A stretch of 64,000 nucleotides of DNA from an uncultured Clostridium sp. (GTDB taxonomy: Bacteria; Bacillota; Clostridia; Lachnospirales; Lachnospiraceae): NCBI GenBank assembly GCA_945917985.1, contig CAMEIH010000004.1:1-64000 (forward strand), written 5' to 3'. Positions 25,227 through 34,701 of the stretch are shown here, one piece after another. Under the pieces are notes generated by a model. The model was given only the letters and a program-made list of their open reading frames with translations. It did not search any database and was not told where the DNA came from. Every line of letters begins with the position of its first letter. The stretch's first letter is position 1. Position numbers and translations under genes: made by a program.

Positions 25227-25790
25227 ATGATGTTGGGGCTTATTTTAGGAATTGCATGGAGTATTTGCGGAATCACATGTTTTGTGAAACTGGATCAGGC
25301 GTATGAAGAGGACCGCAAAAAGAGAATTTTTCTCGGAATTTTCTTTGTCTTTTTTGGCGTCTGCGGACTCCTTGGCTTTTTCCTTAAGAATAATAAATTG
25401 TCCTTTACATCGCTGATGCTTTCAGCCGCACTGTTATGTATTCTGCTTTTTATTTATGCATGGTATCAGGTGTGCAGCTGTAAGACGCCGGTAACGGCAG
25501 TTTATCTGCATTATAATGAGTACAGCGGAGGAAGAGGGCAGCGTTCTTATGCGCCGGTATTCCGCTATGCTTATGGCGGCAGGGAATATGAGCGTCAAAC
25601 CTATGAGGCGTATTCTCGCAGAAAGATAGAAAAGCTTTTTACGCCGGGTGAAACATATCAGATTCTGATCAATGAAAAGAGTCCGATGAATTGCGTGTCC
25701 TGCAAAAGGGTGGCATCGAGTAATTATGTCATCTGCCTGATGGGAATTATTTTTCTGATTATCTATATAAGCGTTATGATCACGGTGTAA
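25227..25790 (+). CDS. Hypothetical membrane protein (DUF3592-like)
   Basis: A 187-residue protein with hydrophobic segments at about residues 1-20, 32-50, 58-77 and 165-185. A soluble beta-rich part between them contains TPVTAVYLHYNEYSGG, YAPVFRYAYGGREYERQTYE and GETYQILINEKSPMNCV. This layout resembles DUF3592-type proteins, which have no assigned function. The ATG lies 2 bp after the S1 gene stop, so translation is probably coupled. Confidence 0.7.
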   Translation: MMLGLILGIAWSICGITCFVKLDQAYEEDRKKRIFLGIFFVFFGVCGLLGFFLKNNKLSFTSLMLSAALLCILLFIYAWYQVCSCKTPVTAVYLHYNEYSGGRGQRSYAPVFRYAYGGREYERQTYEAYSRRKIEKLFTPGETYQILINEKSPMNCVSCKRVASSNYVICLMGIIFLIIYISVMITV

Positions 25791-25814
25791 AAACAAAAGG
25801 AAAGAGAGAAAATC

Positions 25815-26480
25815 ATGTTTCAGTATTGTTTATTTGATCTTGACGGAACACTGACTGATCCAAGAGAAGGCATTACAAAATCAGTACAGTATGCACTGCA
25901 TCATTTTGGAATAGAGGAGCCTGACCTTAAGAAGCTGGAGCCCTTTATCGGGCCTCCGTTAAAGGACAGCTTTATGGAGTTTTACGGATTTACCGAAGAA
26001 CAGGCAGAGGAAGCAATGAAATTTTACAGGGAGCGGTTTGCACCCATAGGCATTTATGAGAATGAGGTTTTTGAAGGAATACCGGAAATGCTTCGGCATC
26101 TTCATCAAAACGGGCAGAAGCTTGCGGTAGCTTCCAGCAAGCCTATTGGTTTTGTGCGTCAGATTCTGCAGCATTTTGAAATAGATGGGTATTTTGACGT
26201 GATCGTGGGAAGTGAGCTTGATGGTACCAGATCCACCAAGGAAGAGGTCGTGGAGGAAGCACTTTCACAGCTTGGCATTTTGGAGCTGTCAGGTGAAGAA
26301 AGGAAAAACAATTGCGCCATGGTGGGGGACCGGAAGTTTGATATTCAGGGCGCAAAAGCCTATGGACTTACGGGTGTTGGTGTTTCCTTTGGTTTTGCCG
26401 GGGAAGGTGAGCTGGAAGAAGCAGGTGCGGATATCATCGTGGATACCGTGACGGAATTAGAAAAATTGCTACTCAGATAA
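25815..26480 (+). CDS. HAD family hydrolase (phosphoglycolate phosphatase-like)
   Basis: A 221-residue cytoplasmic phosphatase. HAD motif I is DLDGTLTD (residues 7-14, nucleophile D7), motif II is the VASSKP segment, motif III lysine is in TRSTKEEV, and motif IV is GDRKFDIQGAK. The helical cap between motifs I and II is of the PGP/PpaX/beta-phosphoglucomutase type. Substrates of this branch include phosphoglycolate, pyrophosphate and small sugar phosphates; the precise one is not readable. RBS AAAGGAAAGAGAG precedes the ATG. Confidence 0.88.
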   Translation: MFQYCLFDLDGTLTDPREGITKSVQYALHHFGIEEPDLKKLEPFIGPPLKDSFMEFYGFTEEQAEEAMKFYRERFAPIGIYENEVFEGIPEMLRHLHQNGQKLAVASSKPIGFVRQILQHFEIDGYFDVIVGSELDGTRSTKEEVVEEALSQLGILELSGEERKNNCAMVGDRKFDIQGAKAYGLTGVGVSFGFAGEGELEEAGADIIVDTVTELEKLLLR

Positions 26481-26496
26481 AGGAAGGAAGAGGACA

Positions 26497-27351
26497 TTGA
26501 GTTATTTTAAAATGATCAGCTGCAGGTGGGAGGAAGGGGACTTAAAAAAATGGTCTCCGCTGAAAAAGGCATCCTATCTGTTGATACCGTTTCTTATTTA
26601 TATGGTGGTAAACGATATGGCGGAAGTGATCCTGTGGGCACTTTCGGAACATTTCCTTGGTGGCGCAGGGGAAGAAACAGTGGCCTTTGCAAGTCATTAT
26701 GGGGCAACTATTCGGGGAATGATCAGTGGAGTCGCCATTTTGCTCGGAGTGGCAGCGGTATGGACGGCAGTGAAAAATGAGATCAATGTGCCGGGAGGAG
26801 TAAAAGGAGATGCGGTCACCGCCTATGCCTTTCTTGCCGCGTTTGCGTGCTGCATTTCCATCAGTATCAATATCCTTTTTTATCAGACAGGCTTTACGTC
26901 AAGCTCAGGGGCCTATGAAAATGTTTATGAAGCCCAGTATGGAGTGGAATTTTTGATCGGCCTTGTCCTTTACGGCGTGATCTCACCGATTGCGGAGGAA
27001 GCAATCTTCAGGGGACTTATTTATAACCGGATGAAACGGTGCTTCGGATGGATCGCAGCGCTGATCTTTTCCTCCCTTTTGTTTGGTGCTTATCACGGAA
27101 ATGTGGTACAGGCGGTATATGGCATGCTGCTTGGTCTGATGATTGCGTATTCCTATGAATTATATAAAAACTTTGCGGCGCCGGTGCTGTTTCATGCCAT
27201 TGCCAATATCAGTGTGTACACCATGACTTACCGGAATAATCTGGGTCAAATGGACAGAAGAATCGCACTTACAATAGGCGCAATTACGTTTCTGGCGGCA
27301 ATTTCAATTGCTGTCTATATAAAAAATAAGCTTCTGCCAAAAGAAAAATAG
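26497..27351 (+). CDS. CPBP family intramembrane metalloprotease
   Basis: A 284-residue polytopic protein of the CAAX protease/bacteriocin-processing (Abi) family. The three conserved blocks are EEAIFRGLIYNRM (about residues 167-179), SSLLFGAYHGN (about 191-202) and HAIANISVY (about 230-238), providing the glutamates and histidines of the intramembrane site. About eight helices are visible. The TTG start at 26497 follows AAGGAAGGAAGAGG with good spacing. It lies 17 bp after the HAD gene. Roles in this family range from prenyl-protein processing to bacteriocin immunity; none can be chosen here. Confidence 0.87.
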   Translation: MSYFKMISCRWEEGDLKKWSPLKKASYLLIPFLIYMVVNDMAEVILWALSEHFLGGAGEETVAFASHYGATIRGMISGVAILLGVAAVWTAVKNEINVPGGVKGDAVTAYAFLAAFACCISISINILFYQTGFTSSSGAYENVYEAQYGVEFLIGLVLYGVISPIAEEAIFRGLIYNRMKRCFGWIAALIFSSLLFGAYHGNVVQAVYGMLLGLMIAYSYELYKNFAAPVLFHAIANISVYTMTYRNNLGQMDRRIALTIGAITFLAAISIAVYIKNKLLPKEK

Positions 27352-27467
27352 AACTTAAATTGTATAAAAGAAGGAAAAAAGAAAAGATAATAGAGTATAT
27401 AATCAGATAATTAAATTACGTAAATGACAATTGACAAATAATCTGACAATTAAAAGAATAGTCGTTA

Positions 27468-27496
27468 TTTACAAATGAAAAAAAATGTTGTATAGT
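27468..27496 (+). promoter_or_regulatory. Promoter of gltBD
   Basis: TTTACA (27468-27473), 17 bp, TATAGT (27491-27496). The predicted start near 27503 leaves a leader of about 200 nt. Confidence 0.72.
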
Positions 27497-27502
27497 ATGC
27501 CC

Positions 27503-27690
27503 ATAGGTCGCAAAGAGGCGAGTTAATAGTCTCTTTGCGACCTTTCTTGTATGCAGAAATATTTTCTGTATACGGGAAAGGTGTAGATGCGCACTCGTGC
27601 GAATGGAGATTATTGCAAGCAATCGCACTCGGCGCGGAAATGTGCCAAGGCACATTTCATTGTATGATACACGTATACGCTATTCATAAG
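27503..27690 (+). promoter_or_regulatory. Structured 5' leader of gltB
   Basis: Four hairpins follow one another. H1: AGGTCGCAAAGAG (27505-27517) with CTCTTTGCGACCT (27531-27543), a perfect 13-bp stem at the very 5' end, with a weak T-tract after it. H2: GTATGCAGAAA (27549-27559) with TTTCTGTATAC-type partner ending at 27573. H3: GTGCG/CGCAC (27597-27601, 27624-27628) with inner ATTGC-aa-GCAAT. H4: GAAATGTGCC-aa-GGCACATTTC (27637-27658). The ribosome binding site GGAAGGAG follows at 27691-27698. I do not recognise a known riboswitch. H1 could act as an early attenuator, or the whole may be a repeat element. Confidence 0.65.
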
Positions 27691-27706
27691 GGAAGGAGAA
27701 ACAGAT

Positions 27707-30700
27707 ATGTTTGATGCAAAATTAACGGTTCCTGAAGCGCCGCTTCACCGCCCGGAATTTGAACATGACAATTGCGGTATCGGTGCCTGCGTCAATATCA
27801 AGGGAGTAAAGAGCCGTGAAACGGTGGAAAATGCACTTAAGATTGTAGAAAATCTGGAGCACCGTGCCGGTAAAGATGCAGAGGGTAAGACAGGTGACGG
27901 TGTCGGTATCCTGACCCAGATCCCTCATAAATTCTTTAAGAAAGTAACAAAATCGCTTGGAATCTCCATAGGGGAAGACAGAGAGTACGGTGTGGGTATG
28001 TTCTTTTTCCCACAGGATGAACTGCAGAAAAACCAGGCGAAAAAGATGTTTGAGATCATCGTGGAGAAGGAAGGACTTACCTTCCTTGGATGGAGAGAAG
28101 TTCCCACCCATCCGGAGGTTCTCGGACACAAGGCGGTGGAATGTATGCCTCACATCATGCAGGCATTCGTAAAGAAACCTGCAAACGTGGCCAAGGGAAT
28201 TGATTTTGACAGAATGCTTTATATTGTAAGAAGAGTATTTGAACAGTCTTCCGATAACACCTATGTGGTTTCTTTGTCGAGCAGGACGATCGTATATAAA
28301 GGAATGTTTCTGGTGGGACAGCTCCGCACCTTCTTTGCGGATCTGCAGGATAAGGATTACGAGTCTGCCATTGCCATCGTACATTCCCGTTTCTCTACCA
28401 ACACCAATCCCAGCTGGGAGAGAGCTCATCCCAACCGTTTTATCGTGCACAACGGTGAGATCAATACCATTCAGGGCAACGCAGATAAGATGTTGGCCCG
28501 TGAGGAAAACATGGAATCGGAGCATCTCCACAGCGTACTTCACAAGGTGCTTCCGGTAGTCAACACTTCCGGATCCGATTCGGCTATGCTGGATAATACA
28601 CTGGAATTCCTCGTGATGAGCGGTATGGATCTTCCCCTTGCGGTGATGATTACCATTCCGGAGCCCTGTTCAAATAACAAGACCATGTCCCAGCATAAAA
28701 AGGACTTTTATCAGTATTATGCAACCATGATGGAGCCCTGGGACGGTCCGGCTTCCATTCTGTTCAGTGACGGTGATGTGATGGGAGCTGTCCTTGACCG
28801 TAACGGTCTGCGTCCTTCCAGATATATGATTACGGATGATGATACGCTGATCCTTTCCTCCGAAGTCGGTGTGCTTGACATTGATCCTTCCAAAATCATT
28901 GTGAAGGAACGTCTCCGTCCCGGCAAGATGCTGCTGGTGGATCTGGTGCAGGGAAGAGTCATTGATGATGATGAGCTGAAGGAGAGCTATGCTTCCAGAC
29001 AGCCCTACGGCGAATGGCTTGACAGCAATCTTGTATATTTGAAGGATCTGAAGATTCCCAATGAGCGTGTACCGGAATTCACTTATGAAGAAAGACAGCG
29101 TATGCAGAAGGCATTCGGCTATTCCTATGAAGAACTGAAGACCAGTATTCTTCCCATGGCAAAGAACGGTGGGGAAGCCATTGCGGCCATGGGTGTGGAT
29201 ACGCCGCTTCCGGTCTTAAGCAAGACCCATCATCCGCTGTTCCATTACTTTAAACAGAAATTCGCGCAGGTGACCAACCCGCCTATCGATGCCATCCGTG
29301 AGGAGGTAGTGACTTCCACTACCGTTTACATCGGTACGGACGGAAATATTCTGGAGGAAACACCCCAGAACTGCAATGTGATGCAGGTCCATAATCCGAT
29401 TCTGACCAACACGGATATCATGAAGATCAAGAGCATGAAAAAGGATGGCTTTAAGGTAGAAGTTATTCCTATTACCTATTATAAAAACACAAGTCTGGAA
29501 CGTGCCATTGACAGACTGTTTGTGGAAGTGGACAGAGCCTACAGAGACGGTGTGAATATTATGATTCTTTCTGACAGGGGCGTGGATGAAAACCATGTGG
29601 CAATTCCTTCCCTGCTTGCCGTATCGGCACTGAACAGACACCTCGTCGTAACCAAGAAAAAAACAAGCGTGGCTCTGATTCTGGAGTCAGGTGAACCGAG
29701 AGAAGTACATCATTTCGCAACCCTGTTAGGTTACGGTGCATGCGCCATCAATCCTTATCTTGCCCAGGAGTCCATTAAGGAGCTGATCGACAACCATATG
29801 CTGGACAAGGATTATTATGCGGCAGTGGACGACTACAACAATGCAATTTTGCACGGAATCGTAAAGATTGCATCCAAAATGGGTATCAGCACCATTCAGT
29901 CCTATGAAGGCTCCCAGATTTTTGAAGCCATCGGTATTGATAAAGATGTGATCAATAAATACTTCCCCAATACAGTATGCCGTGTGGGTGGTATCACCAT
30001 TAAAGATATTGAAAAACAGGTGGATGATCTTCATTCACAGGCTTTTGATCCCCTTGGTCTTGCCAATGATTTAACACTTGACAGCCTTGGACACCACAAG
30101 ATGAGGAGCGGTGCGGATGAACATCTCTATAACCCCGCAACCATTCATCTTCTCCAGGAATCTACAAAGCGTGGTGACTATGAGATGTTTAAGCAGTACA
30201 CCGCACTGGTTAATGATGAGGATTCCGCCAGAAATTTACGAGGACTGATGGATTTCAATTTCCCTGAAAAAGGAGTTCCTATTGAGGAAGTGGAAAGCGT
30301 GGATTCCATTGTGACCAGGTTTAAAACGGGAGCCATGTCCTATGGTTCTATTTCCAAGGAAGCCCATGAGACATTGGCGATTGCCATGAATACCCTTCAC
30401 GGACGCTCCAATTCCGGTGAAGGCGGTGAGGATCTTGACAGACTTTCCGTCGGTCCTGACGGACTCAACAGATGCTCTGCAATCAAACAGGTAGCCAGTG
30501 GACGGTTTGGTGTGACCAGCAGATATCTGGTGAGCGCAAATGAGATACAAATCAAGATGGCACAGGGAGCAAAACCGGGCGAAGGCGGTCATCTTCCCGC
30601 AGGAAAAGTTTATCCCTGGATCGCAAAGACGAGACACTCAACCCCGGGTGTCGGTCTGATTTCTCCTCCGCCTCATCATGATATTTATTCTATCGAGGAC

Positions 30701-32257
30701 CTTGCGGAGTTGATCTATGATTTAAAGAATGCAAATAAAGATGCCAGAATCAGTGTAAAGCTGGTCTCCGAGGCAGGTGTTGGTACGGTTGCGGCAGGTG
30801 TCGCCAAGGCAGGAGCCCAGGTTATCCTTGTTTCCGGCTATGACGGCGGTACCGGTGCAGCACCCAGAAGTTCTATTCACAATGCAGGCCTTCCCTGGGA
30901 GCTTGGCGTTGCGGAGACTCATCAGACACTGATCATGAACGGTCTTCGAAACAAAGTCCGTATCGAGACAGACGGTAAGCTGATGAGCGGTCGTGATGTT
31001 GCCATCGCGGCAATTCTGGGTGCGGAGGAGTTCGGTGTTGCAACAGCGCCTCTTGTAACCATGGGCTGTGTGATGATGAGAGTCTGCAATCTGGACACCT
31101 GCCCTGTGGGCGTGGCAACCCAGAATCCGGAGCTCCGCAAGAACTTCAGAGGAAAGCCGGAATATGTCATCAACTTTATGCGTTTTATCGCAGAGGAACT
31201 TCGTGAATATATGGCAAAGCTGGGCGTTCGCAGTGTAGATGAACTGGTGGGTCATACAGAGTTCTTAAAGATGAAGGATAATCTGACAAAGCAGCAGAAA
31301 CAGATCGATTTAAGCCTGATTCTGCAGAATCCTTATGCGGAGAGCAAAGAGAAAGTGACCTTTGATCCTAAAAAGGTTTACGATTTCAAGCTGGAGAACA
31401 CCATTGATGAAAAGGTGCTCTTAAAGCAGCTGAACAAGGCAATTGACACAGGTGCAAAGCGCAGTATAGAGGTAGATGTGAAGAACACTGACAGAGCCTT
31501 CGGTACCATCTTAGGTTCTGAGATCACAAAGCGGCTTGGAGATAATCTTGGCGAGGATACTTATCGTGTTCTGTGTAATGGTGCCGGCGGACAGAGCTTC
31601 GGTGCATTTATACCGAAAGGACTTACCCTGGAGCTTGTGGGAGATTCCAATGACTACTTTGGAAAAGGCCTTTCCGGCGGCAAGCTGATCGTTTATCCTC
31701 CCAAGGGAAGCCGTTTCAAGGCGGAAGATAATATTATCATCGGTAACGTGGCACTGTATGGTGCAACCAGCGGCAAGGCATTTATCAACGGTGTGGCAGG
31801 CGAGCGTTTCTGTGTCCGTAATTCAGGAGCCATTGCTGTTGTGGAAGGCGTTGGCGACCATGGATGTGAGTATATGACGGGTGGTCGTGTGGTAGTCCTT
31901 GGCAGAACCGGCAAAAACTTTGCGGCAGGTATGAGCGGTGGTATCGCTTATGTGCTGGATGAGGACAATGATCTGTACATCCGTCTGAACAAGGAAATGG
32001 TATCCTCCTATGAGGTCACTTCCAAATATGATGTCATTGAGCTGAAGGAAATGATCAAAGAGCATGTGGCACTGACCAATTCCGAAAAAGGAAAACTGAT
32101 TCTGGATAACTTCAGTGATTATCTGCCAAAGTTCAAGAAGATCATTCCTCATGATTATGAGAAGATGCTGGCTACCATCGTGCAGATGGAAGAAAAGGGC
32201 TTAAGCGCAGAACAGGCACAGATTGAAGCATTTTATGCGGTCAAGGCTGCGAAATAA
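27707..32257 (+). CDS. gltB: Glutamate synthase large (alpha) subunit
   Basis: A 1516-residue enzyme that transfers the glutamine amide to 2-oxoglutarate, giving two glutamates. The class II glutaminase domain starts with Cys23 (HDNCGIGACVN), which becomes the N-terminal nucleophile after removal of a 22-residue propeptide. The central domain, the FMN-binding TIM barrel (about residues 860-1200, with GEGGHLPAGKV and SGYDGGTGAAPRSS) and the 3Fe-4S cysteines (CVMMRVCNLDTCPVG, about 1120-1136) follow. The C-terminal beta-helix domain (about 1280-1470) has its GxxGxxxG-type repeats. Its length is normal for the family. It is cotranscribed with gltD, 13 bp downstream. Confidence 0.97.
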   Translation: MFDAKLTVPEAPLHRPEFEHDNCGIGACVNIKGVKSRETVENALKIVENLEHRAGKDAEGKTGDGVGILTQIPHKFFKKVTKSLGISIGEDREYGVGMFFFPQDELQKNQAKKMFEIIVEKEGLTFLGWREVPTHPEVLGHKAVECMPHIMQAFVKKPANVAKGIDFDRMLYIVRRVFEQSSDNTYVVSLSSRTIVYKGMFLVGQLRTFFADLQDKDYESAIAIVHSRFSTNTNPSWERAHPNRFIVHNGEINTIQGNADKMLAREENMESEHLHSVLHKVLPVVNTSGSDSAMLDNTLEFLVMSGMDLPLAVMITIPEPCSNNKTMSQHKKDFYQYYATMMEPWDGPASILFSDGDVMGAVLDRNGLRPSRYMITDDDTLILSSEVGVLDIDPSKIIVKERLRPGKMLLVDLVQGRVIDDDELKESYASRQPYGEWLDSNLVYLKDLKIPNERVPEFTYEERQRMQKAFGYSYEELKTSILPMAKNGGEAIAAMGVDTPLPVLSKTHHPLFHYFKQKFAQVTNPPIDAIREEVVTSTTVYIGTDGNILEETPQNCNVMQVHNPILTNTDIMKIKSMKKDGFKVEVIPITYYKNTSLERAIDRLFVEVDRAYRDGVNIMILSDRGVDENHVAIPSLLAVSALNRHLVVTKKKTSVALILESGEPREVHHFATLLGYGACAINPYLAQESIKELIDNHMLDKDYYAAVDDYNNAILHGIVKIASKMGISTIQSYEGSQIFEAIGIDKDVINKYFPNTVCRVGGITIKDIEKQVDDLHSQAFDPLGLANDLTLDSLGHHKMRSGADEHLYNPATIHLLQESTKRGDYEMFKQYTALVNDEDSARNLRGLMDFNFPEKGVPIEEVESVDSIVTRFKTGAMSYGSISKEAHETLAIAMNTLHGRSNSGEGGEDLDRLSVGPDGLNRCSAIKQVASGRFGVTSRYLVSANEIQIKMAQGAKPGEGGHLPAGKVYPWIAKTRHSTPGVGLISPPPHHDIYSIEDLAELIYDLKNANKDARISVKLVSEAGVGTVAAGVAKAGAQVILVSGYDGGTGAAPRSSIHNAGLPWELGVAETHQTLIMNGLRNKVRIETDGKLMSGRDVAIAAILGAEEFGVATAPLVTMGCVMMRVCNLDTCPVGVATQNPELRKNFRGKPEYVINFMRFIAEELREYMAKLGVRSVDELVGHTEFLKMKDNLTKQQKQIDLSLILQNPYAESKEKVTFDPKKVYDFKLENTIDEKVLLKQLNKAIDTGAKRSIEVDVKNTDRAFGTILGSEITKRLGDNLGEDTYRVLCNGAGGQSFGAFIPKGLTLELVGDSNDYFGKGLSGGKLIVYPPKGSRFKAEDNIIIGNVALYGATSGKAFINGVAGERFCVRNSGAIAVVEGVGDHGCEYMTGGRVVVLGRTGKNFAAGMSGGIAYVLDEDNDLYIRLNKEMVSSYEVTSKYDVIELKEMIKEHVALTNSEKGKLILDNFSDYLPKFKKIIPHDYEKMLATIVQMEEKGLSAEQAQIEAFYAVKAAK

Positions 32258-32270
32258 GGAGGTGTGAAAA

Positions 32271-33764
32271 ATGGGAAAACCAACAGGATTTATGGAGTAT
32301 AAAAGAGAGGTTTCAAAGGACGTAAAACCTAAGGACAGAATCAAAAATTTTAACGAATTCCATGAGCACCTTCCCATGGAAAAGCAGCAGCTCCAGGGCG
32401 CGCGGTGTATGGAGTGCGGCGTTCCCTTCTGCCAGGCGGGCATGAACATCTGCGGCATGACAAGCGGCTGCCCTCTGCACAATCTGGTGCCGGAATGGAA
32501 TGATCTTGTTTACACCGGCAACTGGCAGCAGGCATACAACAGATTAAAAAAGACAAACAGTTTTCCGGAATTTACTTCGAGAGTGTGTCCCGCACTCTGC
32601 GAGGCGGCATGTACCTGCAATCTCATCGGAGAACCGGTGGCTACCAAGGAAAATGAGTATGCCATCATAGAGAACGCATATGAAAAAGGATATGCCGATC
32701 CAAAGCCGCCAAAGGTTCGCACCGGCAAGAAGGTAGCGGTAGTGGGAAGCGGCCCCTCCGGCCTTGCCGTGGCAGACCAGCTCAACAAGAGAGGCCACAG
32801 TGTCACCGTGTTTGAACGCTCCGACAGAGTGGGCGGACTTCTGATGTACGGCATCCCCAATATGAAGCTGGAAAAGCACATCGTGGACCGCAAGATCAAG
32901 GTGATGGAAGCAGAAGGTATCACCTTTGTGACCGGCGTGGATGTGGGAAAAGATATGAAAGCGGATAAGCTTTTAAAGGAATTTGACAGGGTGGTACTTG
33001 CCTGCGGATCCTCCAATCCCCGGGATATCAATGCACCCGGCAGAGATGCAAAAGGAATTTATTTTGCAGTGGATTTTCTGAAAGCCAATACCAAGAGTCT
33101 TCTGGATTCCAATTTTGAGGATAAACAGTATGTGGACACCAAAGACAAGAATGTGGTAATCATCGGCGGCGGTGACACCGGCAATGACTGTGTGGGAACC
33201 AGCATTCGTCACGGCTGCAAATCCGTGACCCAGATCGAGATGATGCCGAAGGCACCCGACAAACGTGCCGAGAATAATCCCTGGCCGGAGTGGCCCAAGG
33301 TATGCAAGACAGACTACGGTCAGGAGGAGGCCATTGCGGTGTTCGGACATGACCCCAGAATTTACGAATCTACCGTGAAGGAATTTGTGAAAGACAAGAA
33401 CGGTAATTTAAAGGCGGTAAAGATCGTAAAGCTCTCCTGGGAGAAGGATCCTGAGACGGGACGCATGAAGATGAGTGAGATCCCCGGTTCCGAACAGACC
33501 CTTCCCGCAGAGATCGTGCTGATCGCCGCAGGATTTTTGGGAAGCCAGAAGTATGTGACCGATGCCTTTAAGGTGGAGGTAAACGAGAGAACCAATGTGA
33601 AGACGGCTCCCGGAAAATACGAGACCAGCGTCAAGAATGTTTTTACTGCCGGTGACATGCACAGAGGTCAGTCCCTTGTGGTATGGGCCATCCGTGAAGG
33701 AAGGGAAGCTGCAAGAGCGGTGGATGAGAGCCTGATGGGTTATACAAACTTAATCGTACAATAA
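32271..33764 (+). CDS. gltD: Glutamate synthase small (beta) subunit
   Basis: A 497-residue FAD/NAD(P)H oxidoreductase that feeds electrons to GltB. N-terminal cysteines for 4Fe-4S clusters are in CMECGVPFCQAGMNICG and CPALCEAACTCN. The FAD-binding Rossmann motif is VAVVGSGPSGLAVADQL (about residue 155) and the NADPH motif is VVIIGGGDTGNDC (about 298). The C-terminal FAD motif is NVFTAGDMHRGQSLVVWAI. It lies 13 bp after gltB with RBS AAGGAGGTG. The pair assimilates ammonium together with glutamine synthetase. Confidence 0.97.
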   Translation: MGKPTGFMEYKREVSKDVKPKDRIKNFNEFHEHLPMEKQQLQGARCMECGVPFCQAGMNICGMTSGCPLHNLVPEWNDLVYTGNWQQAYNRLKKTNSFPEFTSRVCPALCEAACTCNLIGEPVATKENEYAIIENAYEKGYADPKPPKVRTGKKVAVVGSGPSGLAVADQLNKRGHSVTVFERSDRVGGLLMYGIPNMKLEKHIVDRKIKVMEAEGITFVTGVDVGKDMKADKLLKEFDRVVLACGSSNPRDINAPGRDAKGIYFAVDFLKANTKSLLDSNFEDKQYVDTKDKNVVIIGGGDTGNDCVGTSIRHGCKSVTQIEMMPKAPDKRAENNPWPEWPKVCKTDYGQEEAIAVFGHDPRIYESTVKEFVKDKNGNLKAVKIVKLSWEKDPETGRMKMSEIPGSEQTLPAEIVLIAAGFLGSQKYVTDAFKVEVNERTNVKTAPGKYETSVKNVFTAGDMHRGQSLVVWAIREGREAARAVDESLMGYTNLIVQ

Positions 33765-33768
33765 GAAA

Positions 33769-33800
33769 AAGCCTGCATCCGGATTATCCGGGGCAGGCTT
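33769..33800. terminator. Bidirectional terminator between gltD and the acyltransferase gene
   Basis: AAGCCTGC (33769-33776) pairs with GCAGGCTT (33793-33800), with inner CCGGAT/ATCCGG. A-tract on the left and T-containing tract on the right serve both directions. The minus-strand gene's last codons are inside the stem. Confidence 0.85.
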
Positions 33801-34500
33801 CCTTTATGGTATTTGTAATTTTTTCTCTGATCAGATCGGCGATTTCTTTGGAGGTCATTTCCTTGTAATCTTCGTAAAAAAGCGGTTCCAAAAAGTGAAC
33901 CTGGGTCTTTACCGGCTTCAGTGAGTTGAGCTCAAAGGGTTTATAAGAATCAATCAGCGCTACCGGTACAATGGGGCTCTTTGATTTGATCGCACATTTG
34001 AAAGCACCCGGAAGAAATTCATGTACATCATTTCGGTTGTGATCATAACCGCCTTCCGGGAAAATAATATATCTGCGTCCGTTCTTTACTTCATTCACAA
34101 TACTCAAAATAGTTTTTAACTGAGATTTCATATCTGTTTTGTCCAGCCGTGTTCCTTTTAAAAGATCAATAAACTGGCTGGTGATGATCTGGTGAGAACG
34201 TTTGTCGTCGATCAGTACTGTACAGGGCGCTTCATGACCGGAAATGATACCGAGCGCATCGTATTTTCCCTGATGATTGGCATACATCACATAGCCACCC
34301 TCATCCGGCAGATTTTCCTGACCGTAAATGTCCGTATGGATAAAACCGTTACGCTGCATAATGGAAACGGCCTGCTTCGCAATTTTATACCGGTCTGCTT
34401 CCGTATACCGGTCATCATGATGTTCAATATAGGCAGTTTTTAGCAGATATGCCAGAATAAAAGGCAAAGAAATAATAATAACATAACAAAGTCTTAACAT
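33784..34500 (-). CDS. 1-acyl-sn-glycerol-3-phosphate acyltransferase family protein
   Basis: A 238-residue membrane-associated enzyme of the PlsC family, which makes phosphatidic acid from lysophosphatidic acid. An N-terminal hydrophobic helix (LRLCYVIIISLPFILAYLL) is followed by the catalytic H-x4-D motif (ANHQGKYDALG) and the second motif FPEGGYDHNR. VPVALIDSYKPF is the typical third block. The start at 34500 is chosen because GGGGTG lies seven bases upstream; an in-frame start at 34539 has none. It is convergent with gltD and shares its terminator. Confidence 0.87.
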   Translation of the reverse strand: MLRLCYVIIISLPFILAYLLKTAYIEHHDDRYTEADRYKIAKQAVSIMQRNGFIHTDIYGQENLPDEGGYVMYANHQGKYDALGIISGHEAPCTVLIDDKRSHQIITSQFIDLLKGTRLDKTDMKSQLKTILSIVNEVKNGRRYIIFPEGGYDHNRNDVHEFLPGAFKCAIKSKSPIVPVALIDSYKPFELNSLKPVKTQVHFLEPLFYEDYKEMTSKEIADLIREKITNTIKEACPG

Positions 34501-34701
34501 AAATACACCCCACATTTTCAACATAGAAGAATATACCATATCAGAAGCTTCTTTTCAAATCATTATGGGGCAAAAAGTCAAAAAACAGAAAATTATTTTC
34601 TTGAAAGGAACGGGGAGTACAAGGTATAATAAATACAAATCGTTCTGCCAAAGAGAAAAGACAACATTGCCGAAAACTATGGGGAGTTTGGAGGAAAATC
34701 T

